33,261 bases of DNA from Bacteroidales bacterium (GCA_003818205.1 RPRQ01000053.1:1-33261), one strand, 5' to 3'; positions 17,862-24,314 are shown, counted from the first letter of the stretch. The notes: generated from the letters alone by a model not told the origin. Made by a program: numbers and translations.

Positions 17862-18282
17862 GTTTTCCTAGTATTTGACTGTTATAAAATGATTTAAATC
17901 CTTCGTTAATCTCATCCCTAACCCTTCGGAACTCATTCAGAATTTCCTCTTCAGTTCCTGTGGCTTCGGCGGGGTCTTCGTAACCTAGATGCCAACGATG
18001 TTTCACCTTTCCAATAAATGCAGGGCAGGTTTCGTTGGCTCCTCCGCAAACGGTTATTACGTAATCCCACTCCTCGTTAAGATATTTGCTAACGTTGGTT
18101 GGGTTTTGCTTACTGATATCTATCCCAACCTCGCTCATTACCTGAATTGCATACCGATTAACTCGGTATGCAGGTTCTGTTCCAGCCGAAAACACCTTTA
18201 AGCTTTTATCGTACGATTGTAAGAAGGCTTGAGCCATTTGACTTCGGCAGCTATTGCCTGTACAAAGAATTAGAACCTTCAT
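17839..18282 (-). CDS. arsC: Arsenate reductase ArsC, low-molecular-weight phosphatase type
   Basis: Reduces arsenate to arsenite using a cysteine relay and thioredoxin. From the ATG at 18282 it has 147 residues. The P-loop CTGNSCR (C7 to R13) and the cysteine pair C79/C86 in VITVCGGANETCPAF match the C10-C82-C89 relay of staphylococcal ArsC, and HLGYEDPAEATG carries the conserved aspartate-proline. The open frame extends 24 codons upstream (to 18354), but that extension is translated from the GGAATGATGG repeat and does not resemble ArsC, so the ATG at 18282 is chosen. The C-terminal tail GCSCCG is an added cysteine-rich patch. Confidence 0.95.
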   Translation of the reverse strand: MKVLILCTGNSCRSQMAQAFLQSYDKSLKVFSAGTEPAYRVNRYAIQVMSEVGIDISKQNPTNVSKYLNEEWDYVITVCGGANETCPAFIGKVKHRWHLGYEDPAEATGTEEEILNEFRRVRDEINEGFKSFYNSQILGKHGCSCCG

Positions 18283-18308
18283 GTTACTATTTTTTTCGTT
18301 ATTTATTA

Positions 18309-18376
18309 TTGGAATGATGGAAAGTTGGAATAATGGGCCGTTTAGGTCTTCCAATGTTCCATTATTCCATTATTCC
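18309..18376. repeat. GGAATGATGG/CCATTATTCC inverted repeat inside the ars operon
   Basis: GGAATGATGG and TTGGAATAATGG on the left face CCATTATTCCATTATTCC on the right. The repeat sits between the rhodanese-like gene and arsC, overlapping the last codons of the former. A related element lies at 21718-21851. Confidence 0.6.
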
Positions 18377-18801
18377 TTTGCTTTCAATTTATTCCTTGGT
18401 TTTAGCTGGCACATGCATGAGCCATCCAGCTGCTCCTTAAAATCTGTTTCAAGGGGTAATCCATCCCGTTCCCATTCAACAATACCTCCAGCAAGGTTTG
18501 TTATATTCGTGTACCCCTTTTCAATCATTAGTATCATTGCTTCGTGACTTCTAAGTCCAGCAGAATCTGCAATGATTAACGGTATATCAAAAGGTAGTTC
18601 GTTTAATCGAGCATCAAGCGAGCTAAGTGGGATATATGCTATTAAAGGAGCTTTAAAACGCTTGTAACCTGTCAAATAATCCTCCCTAACATCCACGATT
18701 ACGGCTTCACAATTTACAGCTTCGAAATATGCATCCCTTGGTGTTAGATTTAAAAATCCACCACTGAGAAAACATTTTCCTGAAAACAACTCTCCTTTCA
18801 T
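18370..18801 (-). CDS. Rhodanese-like domain protein, catalytic cysteine missing
   Basis: A 143-residue single rhodanese domain in the ars operon, between arsR and arsC. The fold markers are LTPRDAYFEAVNCEAVIVDV (CDC25/rhodanese start), the active-loop region LIIADSAGLRSHEAMILMIE and LAGGIVEWERDGLPLE. The position of the sulfur-carrying cysteine in the CxxGxRS loop appears to be aspartate (ADSAGLRS), so ordinary sulfurtransferase activity is doubtful. A C-terminal CMC (GSCMCQLK) and C10 could bind trivalent arsenic instead. Rhodanese-like proteins occur in other ars operons, but this one may act as a binding or regulatory protein; that part is inference. Confidence 0.85.
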   Translation of the reverse strand: MKGELFSGKCFLSGGFLNLTPRDAYFEAVNCEAVIVDVREDYLTGYKRFKAPLIAYIPLSSLDARLNELPFDIPLIIADSAGLRSHEAMILMIEKGYTNITNLAGGIVEWERDGLPLETDFKEQLDGSCMCQLKPRNKLKAKE

Positions 18802-18831
18802 CTGATTAACTTCTTTATTGTTCCGTATCTA

Positions 18832-19173
18832 CTATCGATGTGTTTTGGTATCACAATTTATCTCAGCAGCTTTTATCGACTCAAAGAAGCTGTCAAATTT
18901 CTGTAGGTAACCTTCAATTGAAGAACAGCACAAGCAGTAGTTGACCTTTAACCCATCAATTTCACCATGAATTAGCCCAAGTGCTTTAAGTTCTTTAAGA
19001 TGTTGATAAACCGTTGTTCGGCTTAATGGAAGGAAATCTGAAATGTCTCCAGATATACAGGTTTTAGTTTCAGCAAGGTATTTTAGTATTGCCAACCTTG
19101 CAGGATGCGATAACGCTTTCGCAAATTGTGAAAGTTCTTTCAGGTCGGCATTAAGCACTTCTGTTTTGGTCAT
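18832..19173 (-). CDS. arsR: ArsR family metalloregulator (ArsR1)
   Basis: A 113-residue winged-helix repressor of the ArsR/SmtB family. ALSHPARLAILKYLAE leads into the helix-turn-helix ISDFLPLSRTTVYQHLKELK, followed by the wing GEIDGLKVNYCL. The classic ELCVCDL sensor motif is absent. Cysteines sit at C39 (TCISGD, next to the recognition region) and at C80, C82, C83 (NYCLCC), with C107 near the C terminus, so the arsenite site is probably of an alternative type. A palindrome at 19188-19207 lies 15 bases before the start, fitting autoregulation of the downstream rhodanese-arsC-arsM-acr3 genes. Confidence 0.93.
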   Translation of the reverse strand: MTKTEVLNADLKELSQFAKALSHPARLAILKYLAETKTCISGDISDFLPLSRTTVYQHLKELKALGLIHGEIDGLKVNYCLCCSSIEGYLQKFDSFFESIKAAEINCDTKTHR

Positions 19174-19187
19174 AGTTACTTTTTGTT

Positions 19188-19207
19188 ATGTCGTAAATAT
19201 ACTACAT
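19188..19207. promoter_or_regulatory. Predicted ArsR1 operator upstream of arsR
   Basis: ATGTCGTA, AATA, TACTACAT: two eight-base half-sites with one mismatch. On the minus strand the sequence contains TATATTTA, a near match to the -7 element, so repressor binding would cover the promoter. Confidence 0.65.
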
Positions 19208-19232
19208 ATTTTGATAAAAAAACATCCTTCAT

Positions 19233-19373
19233 TTAGTATAGATGAGAAAAATCCATGTAAGGGCCAAGGAGTTTCATTATAATTAGCATTATTGTACCTG
19301 AGATTATGAAAAAGATTATATCTTCCCAGTTCTCTTTCAGGATTTCTTTGAGATCTCTAATTGTTGTTTTCAT
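19233..19373 (-). CDS. Predicted 46-residue single-pass membrane peptide in front of arsR
   Basis: A small open frame starting MKTTIRDLKEILKENWEDII and ending with YMDFSHLY. The first 18 residues are charged and probably helical. They are followed by a single hydrophobic stretch (IIFFIISGTIMLIIM) and a short tail. It starts 20 bases downstream of a perfect 22-bp palindrome of the same type as the arsR operator. It lies 59 bases ahead of arsR on the same strand. Operator control and a clean frame support a real gene. I do not recognise the family; a role in arsenic transport or membrane sensing is only inferred from its position. Confidence 0.6.
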   Translation of the reverse strand: MKTTIRDLKEILKENWEDIIFFIISGTIMLIIMKLLGPYMDFSHLY

Positions 19374-19381
19374 AACTTTAT

Positions 19382-19414
19382 GACATTTAGTTAATGTCGT
19401 AATATTACGACATT
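19382..19414. promoter_or_regulatory. Perfect ArsR-type palindrome plus a third half-site
   Basis: The core ATGTCGTAATATTACGACAT is a perfect palindrome that extends by one base each side (19393-19414). A further half-site GACATT (19382-19387) faces the left arm, AATGTC, across five bases. It has the same half-site as the arsR operator and lies just upstream of the 46-residue ORF. Confidence 0.65.
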
Positions 19415-19631
19415 ATTTGCAAAAACAATACTTTTCGTTGTTAAGTTTAGGTTAATTCTTAAAATTTTGAAAAAATGAGGGAGGAAATCCCACAAAGCTA
19501 GTTCTCTTTTAGTATCAGGTTTTAATGAAGCTCCTTGCCGCAAGCGGTCGAGGTATCTTCAAGGAACTTATTTTATATTCGCCAAAAGTGGCGGGGAATT
19601 TAACCCATTAGATCCTTCGACAAGCTCAGGA
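19415..19631. repeat. Gene-free stretch with two palindromic repeat pieces
   Basis: No gene is visible between the palindrome and the DUF190 remnant. Around 19530-19570 there is GCTCCTTGCCGCAAGCGG followed by TCGAGGTATCTTCAAGGAAC, with the inverted core CCGCAAGCGG. At about 19611-19632 is GATCCTTCGACAAGCTCAGG followed by ATC, an inverted repeat (GATCCT/AGGATC) of a kind found dispersed in many genomes. Together with the next hairpin, the region looks like an accumulation site for small repeats. Confidence 0.5.
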
Positions 19632-19680
19632 TCAGTTCGACTAGATAATTTTGCTTCTCAAAATTATCTAGTCGAACTGA
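19632..19680. repeat. Perfect 22-bp hairpin next to the DUF190 remnant
   Basis: Two perfectly complementary 22-base arms (19632-19653 and 19659-19680, outer end TCAGTTCGACTAG) with a five-base loop CTTCT. It starts ten bases after the DUF190 stop in minus orientation. It could end that transcript, but there is no T-run, and its perfection suggests a recently acquired or maintained repeat. Confidence 0.75.
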
Positions 19681-19689
19681 TTAAACTCA

Positions 19690-20042
19690 TTATTGCTGCT
19701 TTTTTGTTCCTTTTTTATGAAGAATAATAGTGGCTTTCTCAACGGTAATCATGCAACCCTTATTAATGTTATCAAAGATTGGAAGAATAATCTCAATAAA
19801 CTTTTCAATCTTTTCCGACTCATCTAGAATTTCAACAACCAAAGGGACTTTCTCGGTTATCTCCCAATTGGTTGGAGAGTAAACTGCGCTGCTCGAACCA
19901 AAACCCATAATTCCCCTTAGAACAGTTGCTCCAGCAATACTGTTCTGCTTTGCAGCAAATACAATAACTTCGTATAGGGGCTCATGTTTATACTTATCGG
20001 TTGAGCTGATAATTTCCTTAACAGTTTGGCTTCGCCTTTCAA
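19690..20042 (-). pseudogene. DUF190 family protein gene, frameshifted
   Basis: The intact part (19690-19908 and upstream in frame) encodes KYKHEPLYEVIV, then AGATVLRGIMGFGSSSAVYS and VPLVVEILDESEKIEKFIEI, the DUF190 pattern. Upstream, the expected N terminus ELKGEAKLLR is present but in another frame; joining them needs one extra base near 20013 (in AAATTATC). No ATG precedes it: the nearest usable codon is TTG at 20042, and GTT sits where ATG would be expected. With one base restored the product is about 117 residues. DUF190 genes often accompany crcB, as here (nine bases from its stop). It is either a decayed gene or carries an assembly error. Confidence 0.7.
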
Positions 20043-20050
20043 TTCAACGG

Positions 20051-20428
20051 TTAAAAGATTTTTGTGACAAGATTTCCAATATAAGTAACCATTAACCCTA
20101 AGAATACGCTAAGGCTAGTATAAAGAGCAAATTAAAAAGAAGTTGCCATCTCTTAGTAGCGAAAGGTTTTGGTTGGCAAAGGTTGAAAAAGTAGTAAAAC
20201 CCCGCAAAATACTACGATAAGGAACATCCGCCAATCGGAATTCATGATATCCCCTTTCTCCGACAAACCAAAGAAAACTCCGATTAGGAAACATCCTAAA
20301 ACATTCACTAAAAAAGTCCCGTAAGGAAACGCTGATAAAATATGGTTTTGAATATACCGAGATGCTAGGAACCGTGAAACTGTCCCTAAAAAACCTCCTG
20401 CACCAACTATAAGAATCAATCGAAACAT
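20051..20428 (-). pseudogene. crcB: Fluoride channel CrcB/FluC gene with two compensating frameshifts
   Basis: CrcB proteins are small dimeric fluoride channels. The ATG frame gives MFRLILIVGAGGFLGTVSRF through FLIVVFCG, then leaves the family. The next segment, GFTTFSTFANQNLSLLRDGN, is in a second frame, and FALYTSLSVFLGLMVTYIGN with LVTKIF and a stop returns to the first frame. The shifts fall at a run of four G (about 20200; one base missing from the expected GG-NGGT) and in TTTTTAA (about 20125; one base extra). Restored, the product is about 125 residues, the normal length. Every conserved block survives, so decay is recent or the indels are sequencing errors. Confidence 0.8.
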
Positions 20429-20526
20429 ATTTTAAGTACTTAGAGTGCACTTGAGTTCTTCAAGTGCCTAAAGTTAAAGAAAAAACAATCGAAATTTTAT
20501 TCTCCTTAAGGTACTTTAGACACTTC
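20429..20526. repeat. AGTGCCTAAAGT-type repeats between arsR2 and crcB
   Basis: On the minus strand, AGTGTCTAAAGT and ACTTTAGGCACT form an 11-of-12 inverted repeat, and GCACTTGA/TCAAGTGC forms a second, perfect hairpin. Direct copies of AAGTGNNNTAAGTAC-like units are also present. I see no fluoride riboswitch in this leader. Confidence 0.45.
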
Positions 20527-20877
20527 TCACTTCCTACAACCTCCATCAGGACAAGCAATTTTTTTGGCCGAAAGTTCTCTAATTGTCTTCAACAATGTAT
20601 GATACTGTAGATTTAGCTCATTCATTGCCTCATCATTTAGTGAGTAGCGCTGACAAAGCCCATCGGGCGTAGCAACTAAAATCCCTGCCTCCTTCAGTTT
20701 AGCCAAATGCTGCGAAACCGTTGACTTGCTTAACGGTAAACGCTCCGATATGCTACCTGCAGGACAACCGCTGTACTTGGCCAAGTGCAAAATAATTTGC
20801 AATCGTGCTGGATGCGAAAGGGCATCCAGCATCGGTGCAAGTTTTAGTGATATATCTTGGTATTCTAATGTTTCCAT
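20527..20877 (-). CDS. ArsR family metalloregulator (ArsR2)
   Basis: A 116-residue winged-helix regulator. ALSHPARLQIILHLAKYSGC is followed by the helix-turn-helix ISERLPLSKSTVSQHLAKLK and the wing ATPDGLCQRYSL. Cysteines C38 (GCPAGS), C75 (GLCQRY), C109 and C114 (ACPDGGC at the C terminus) are candidate metalloid ligands; the ELCVCDL motif is absent. It differs from ArsR1 in the recognition helix (SKSTVSQH against SRTTVYQH), consistent with a different operator. It starts directly after the stop of the ProC-like gene, so both are on one transcript, preceded by a TTCGTA-type site at 21701-21717. Confidence 0.92.
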   Translation of the reverse strand: METLEYQDISLKLAPMLDALSHPARLQIILHLAKYSGCPAGSISERLPLSKSTVSQHLAKLKEAGILVATPDGLCQRYSLNDEAMNELNLQYHTLLKTIRELSAKKIACPDGGCRK

Positions 20878-21657
20878 TTATGGTTTAATTTTTTGGAAAA
20901 GCCCATTCAGCTTCTCGTCGTACATTTTAAGAATTTCCGCTTCGTGCTCGCCGATTGGTTTTACTGGAATAAGGTCAATAACTCCAACCTTATCAAGTCC
21001 GCTATTGAACATGGTTTCGGTTGTTGCACTAAGCATATTCTTAACCGCATCAACAGCCTCTTGGTCATCCATTCCGAAACTTTTAGCCAGTTCAATCAGT
21101 TTATAGTACTGAAACCAGAGATAGGTTGGACCCATAGCAACTATCATGGCATATCCTTCAAGCTTGTTTTCTGCAACTTCAAGCGTATGTCCAAAATTTT
21201 CAAATAAATCCATGAGATGCTTTTTTGTATCGTTTTCTATGGATTTGGAAAATACAGCAGGGTTGTACCCTTTACCGATAATTGATGATGCTAATGGAAT
21301 AAATCGAACAATCCGATTGAAACCACCAAGCAGTGCGCTCATCTTCTCTAAAGTAAATTTCGGAGCAAGCGAGATAAGTGTTGAGTTTGGGTTGATTGTT
21401 GCTTTCGCTTTTTCAAGCGATTCAGCAATCATAGGTGGATGCACTGCCAGAAAAATATAGTCGGCATTTAGAATGCTATCGCTTAGGCTGGTTTCCGTTT
21501 TGATTTCAGGGAAAGCAATAGATAATGCCTTAAGCACATCAGGATTTGTATCCATTACAGATACTAGCTGAAAACTTATCTTTTTACTTTTTAATGCGGT
21601 AAGGAAAATCTTGGTAATCCTACCACCACCGATAAAGGAGATTTTTCGTGTTTCCAT
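20878..21657 (-). CDS. Pyrroline-5-carboxylate reductase-like (ProC family) dehydrogenase
   Basis: A 259-residue NAD(P)-dependent dehydrogenase resembling ProC. The Rossmann start is ISFIGGGRITKIFLTALK, where the usual second glycine pattern GxGxMA is altered to GGGRIT. VMDTNPDVLKAL, ADYIFLAVHPPMI and a helical C-terminal dimerisation region (EGYAMIVAMGPTYLWFQYYK) follow. The terminal dimerisation motif of true ProC (DxVxSPGGTT) is replaced by GVIDLIPVKPIGEHEAEILK, so the substrate is probably not pyrroline-5-carboxylate. It is directly followed by arsR2, with an operator-like site upstream. An enzyme of thiol, amino-acid or arsenical metabolism is possible; its function is not known from sequence. 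Confidence 0.75.
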   Translation of the reverse strand: METRKISFIGGGRITKIFLTALKSKKISFQLVSVMDTNPDVLKALSIAFPEIKTETSLSDSILNADYIFLAVHPPMIAESLEKAKATINPNSTLISLAPKFTLEKMSALLGGFNRIVRFIPLASSIIGKGYNPAVFSKSIENDTKKHLMDLFENFGHTLEVAENKLEGYAMIVAMGPTYLWFQYYKLIELAKSFGMDDQEAVDAVKNMLSATTETMFNSGLDKVGVIDLIPVKPIGEHEAEILKMYDEKLNGLFQKIKP

Positions 21658-21700
21658 GATTGTCTGCTTTTAAGTTTGAGTTTAAATAAAATCTAGTTTA

Positions 21701-21717
21701 TTCGTAATAATATTGAA
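21701..21717. promoter_or_regulatory. Predicted ArsR2 operator before the ProC-like gene
   Basis: TTCGTA, ATAA, TATTGAA: an imperfect copy of the TTCGTA-N4-TACGAA site at 24321-24336, sharing its left arm and spacer exactly. On the minus strand a near -7 match (TAGATTTT) lies just downstream. Confidence 0.5.
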
Positions 21718-21851
21718 TTGGAATGCTGGAATATTGGAAGAATGGGAAAAAACGATAACAATTTTCCAATCGAATAACTTATCTCTTCCAACCTTTCATG
21801 CCGACCCTTTAAGCTGGCATTATTCCACCTTTCCATCATTCCATCATTCCT
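21718..21851. repeat. GGAAT/ATTCC repeat cluster
   Basis: TTGGAATGCTGGAATATTGG at the left faces CCATCATTCCATCATTCC at the right, with a possible hairpin between. It is related to 18309-18376 and fills the gap between the permease stop and the ProC operator. No gene is seen. Confidence 0.5.
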
Positions 21852-21854
21852 TTC

Positions 21855-22877
21855 TCAGAATATCCAATTAAACAGAAATCCAACAATCATTATTCCTGAG
21901 CCCACAATGGCGATAAATGTGAAAATCAAAGGAAGTTTTAAAACCTTTCTAAGGATAATCATTTCGGGCAGGGAAAGACCAATCACTGACATCATAAATG
22001 CCAACGCCGTTCCCAGTGATGCTCCCTTCTCAATTAAAACAGATACAATCGGGATAATCCCTGCAGCGTTTGAATATAGCGGAATACCTATCAATACCGA
22101 GAGAGGAACGCTATACCAAGCAGATTTTCCCATAAGTGAGGCCATAAAATCTTGGGGAACATAACCATGAGCACCTGCGCCAACGGCAATACCCAATGCA
22201 ACGTAAATCCAAACTTTTCCAACTATCTCTTTTACAGCCTCAAAGCCTAATTTAAAACGCCCTATAAAAGTCAATTTCTCCTCTTCTATTCCTGTATCTC
22301 CGAATTTTGCTTTGTAAACCCAATCCTCAACCCATTTTTCGAGTTTTAACCTGCCAATTACCCATCCGGCAGTTATTGCAATGAATAATCCTGTGAGAAC
22401 GTAAATAAGCGCTACTTTCCATCCAAACAATCCAAATAGGAGCACAACTGCAACCTCGTTTATCATCGGGGCTGCAATAAGGAATGAAAAAGTGATTCCT
22501 AGAGGAACTCCTGATTCAACAAATCCTAAGAACAGTGGTATTGCTGAGCATGAACAGAAAGGTGTAACAATTCCAAGCAGTGCAGCCATTACATTTCCAG
22601 TGAAAGTCTTTTTACCCACCAAAAACTTGCGGGTTCGTTCTGGGGAAAAATAGGAACGAAGAACTCCCACAAAAAAGATAATTAGGGTAAGCAATAGTAA
22701 CACTTTAGGTATTTCGAAGATGAAAAACCAAAGCGCCTCAGTCAGATGCTTTCCCTTTTCCAATCCTAAGACTGAATATACTAACCAATCGGTAACCGAT
22801 TGTAGGTTAAAATATATCAGAAACCAAACGGGTATAAGGGCAATTACTATCCACAAATTTTTACTAATCCTATTCAT
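21855..22877 (-). CDS. ArsP/DUF318 family permease
   Basis: A 340-residue inner-membrane permease of the DUF318 family, whose characterised members include ArsP (efflux of methylarsenite and trivalent aromatic arsenicals) and the SO_0444-type metal exporters. About ten hydrophobic segments are visible. The family signature TPFCSCSAIPLFLGFVESGV (C108, C110) is followed by GITFSFLIAAPMINEVAVVL; the second half has the matching SVLIGIPLYSNAAGIIPIVS. The paired cysteines probably contact the substrate. It is the last gene of the four-gene operon with two thioredoxin-like proteins and a CcdA-like protein, which favours arsenical or soft-metal substrates. Substrate assignment is inference. Confidence 0.85.
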   Translation of the reverse strand: MNRISKNLWIVIALIPVWFLIYFNLQSVTDWLVYSVLGLEKGKHLTEALWFFIFEIPKVLLLLTLIIFFVGVLRSYFSPERTRKFLVGKKTFTGNVMAALLGIVTPFCSCSAIPLFLGFVESGVPLGITFSFLIAAPMINEVAVVLLFGLFGWKVALIYVLTGLFIAITAGWVIGRLKLEKWVEDWVYKAKFGDTGIEEEKLTFIGRFKLGFEAVKEIVGKVWIYVALGIAVGAGAHGYVPQDFMASLMGKSAWYSVPLSVLIGIPLYSNAAGIIPIVSVLIEKGASLGTALAFMMSVIGLSLPEMIILRKVLKLPLIFTFIAIVGSGIMIVGFLFNWIF

Positions 22878-22900
22878 TTTTCGCTTTCCTAATAATGATT

Positions 22901-23605
22901 CTATTTAATAAACTGATAGATGTAATAAATTCCTGCTACAATAAACACAACGGCAATCAGCCGTCGAAACCAAAACTCAAATGTTTTTAGCTTGTTGTAG
23001 AAATTACCTACGCCTGAAACGGTGTATGCTATCAGATATGAAATAATAATTACCGGTAAACCAGTGCCAATGGCAAATACAAAAGGAAGATAAAGTCCTG
23101 ATGGGCTAGAAATGGTCATCGGTATAAGCATCCCAAAGTAAAGCACACCGCTATAAGGGCAAAATGCCAAAGCAAATGCAATACCCATCAGTAATACTCC
23201 CCAAAAACTTCCTTTCTCGGCTTTGCTTCCAATTCTATCGGAAAGATTACTTGTAAATGGAAGTTTAATCTTAATAAAATCGAGCATAAACAACCCAATG
23301 ATAATCAGAATTGGACCAATAATTCTCTCCCCATATTTCTGAAGAAATCCAGCAACCTTAAATTGATTTGCTCCTAAAAAGAAAATAACTCCGATAGCAG
23401 TATAGGTAATCGCTCTCCCAAAGGTATATATCAAACCGCTATAAAAGACCTTTTTCTTGTGTTCTATATCCTTGCTGATAAATGCAATAGCAGTGATATT
23501 GGTAGCAAGCGGACAAGGACTAATTGACGTTAAAATACCCAACAGGAATGCCGAGAGTATTGGTAAATGACTGCTATCGAGCAAATTTTGTATCCAGTCC
23601 ATCAA
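22901..23605 (-). CDS. CcdA/DsbD-like membrane protein, ArsG-like
   Basis: A 234-residue protein of the cytochrome c biogenesis CcdA/DsbD transmembrane family with six or seven helices. The redox cysteines sit in LTSISPCPLATNITAIAFIS (C31) and in AFALAFCPYSGVLYFG, the positions that carry electrons across the membrane in CcdA. Joined head to tail with a CxxC lipoprotein and a CxxC mini-thioredoxin, it fits the ArsE-ArsF-ArsG arrangement described for resistance to aromatic arsenicals, in which ArsG is named as an efflux permease. Either a thiol-electron carrier or an exporter is possible; the intact cysteine pair favours the carrier role. Confidence 0.8.
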   Translation of the reverse strand: MMDWIQNLLDSSHLPILSAFLLGILTSISPCPLATNITAIAFISKDIEHKKKVFYSGLIYTFGRAITYTAIGVIFFLGANQFKVAGFLQKYGERIIGPILIIIGLFMLDFIKIKLPFTSNLSDRIGSKAEKGSFWGVLLMGIAFALAFCPYSGVLYFGMLIPMTISSPSGLYLPFVFAIGTGLPVIIISYLIAYTVSGVGNFYNKLKTFEFWFRRLIAVVFIVAGIYYIYQFIK

Positions 23606-24040
23606 CTATTTCTTTAACCCTTTTTCGATGATATCAGTGATGATAGTCTCAAGTTTTGCAGGTTCGGTTCTTGCATACTTAAAAGCATCTACAGTGATGT
23701 TTGTTACCACACCATTCACATCAATCAATAGTGATGAGCCTGTAATTTGGTATTTCTCTGCAATAGTTTTGTTTTCGTCCTTGTCTATATTAACATCTTT
23801 AAAAACTACCACGCTATTTTCAGCATATTTAGCACTAATCAGGTTCTGAGATACCTCACCCACTTTAATGCAGGTTGGGCAACGTCTGTCGCCATGGAAG
23901 TAAAGAATTTGAATGGATTGACCAATAGCTGAAGAAATTTCCGTTGATTTTTTCTCATCGCCTTTGGCATTGCCATTACTACAACTTCCAAAATTTACCG
24001 ATAATAGGGCAAATGCTACGATTGCAAAATACTTTTTCAT
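23606..24040 (-). CDS. Thioredoxin-like lipoprotein, ArsF-like
   Basis: A 144-residue exported lipoprotein: a signal peptide with lipobox ending FGSC (C20), a polar linker, and a thioredoxin-like domain with YFHGDRRCPTCIKVGEVSQN (C54, C57). It corresponds to the proteins annotated as nitrophenyl compound nitroreductase subunit ArsF. The CPTC pair faces the periplasm and would be reduced by the adjacent CcdA-like protein, whose start is directly next to this gene's stop. TGSSLLIDVNGVV holds the region where thioredoxins have a cis-proline, here apparently absent. The substrate is unknown. Confidence 0.8.
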   Translation of the reverse strand: MKKYFAIVAFALLSVNFGSCSNGNAKGDEKKSTEISSAIGQSIQILYFHGDRRCPTCIKVGEVSQNLISAKYAENSVVVFKDVNIDKDENKTIAEKYQITGSSLLIDVNGVVTNITVDAFKYARTEPAKLETIITDIIEKGLKK

Positions 24041-24054
24041 CCTTTTTATAGTTT

Positions 24055-24288
24055 TTATTTGGTTAGTAATTCTTTCAGTTCGCTCTCGGAGGGTATCCTC
24101 CCGCTCAGAATAACCTTTCCATCTTTAACTAAGCCTGGAGTTCTCATTATTCCGTAGCCCATTATTTTGGTAATATCCTCCTCTTTTGTAACCTCAGCTT
24201 TAAGGTTCAAATCAGCAACCACCTTACGGGTTAACTGCTCTAGGGTTTTGCACTTTGCACAACCTGTACCTAATACAATGATATTCAT
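24055..24288 (-). CDS. Small redox-active disulfide protein (mini-thioredoxin), ArsE-like
   Basis: A 77-residue thioredoxin-fold protein of the redox-active disulfide protein 2 type. MNIIVLGTGCAKCKTLEQL holds the CAKC active site (C10, C13), and GIMRTPGLVKDGKVI the cis-proline loop (TP). No signal peptide, so it is cytoplasmic and would donate electrons to the CcdA-like membrane protein encoded two genes later. First gene of the operon; the promoter and operator lie 33-56 bases upstream. Confidence 0.88.
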   Translation of the reverse strand: MNIIVLGTGCAKCKTLEQLTRKVVADLNLKAEVTKEEDITKIMGYGIMRTPGLVKDGKVILSGRIPSESELKELLTK

Positions 24289-24314
24289 AGTTTTAATTAT
24301 TGTAATTAGTTAAA

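Noticed and set aside
18283-18354. N-terminal extension of ArsC by 24 codons
   Set aside because: The extension is encoded by the GGAATGATGG repeat, and the internal ATG gives the exact family start MKVLILCTGN.
20429-20526. Fluoride riboswitch in front of crcB
   Set aside because: The expected conserved core and pseudoknot pattern were not found; the hairpins here belong to AGTGCCTAAAGT-type repeats.
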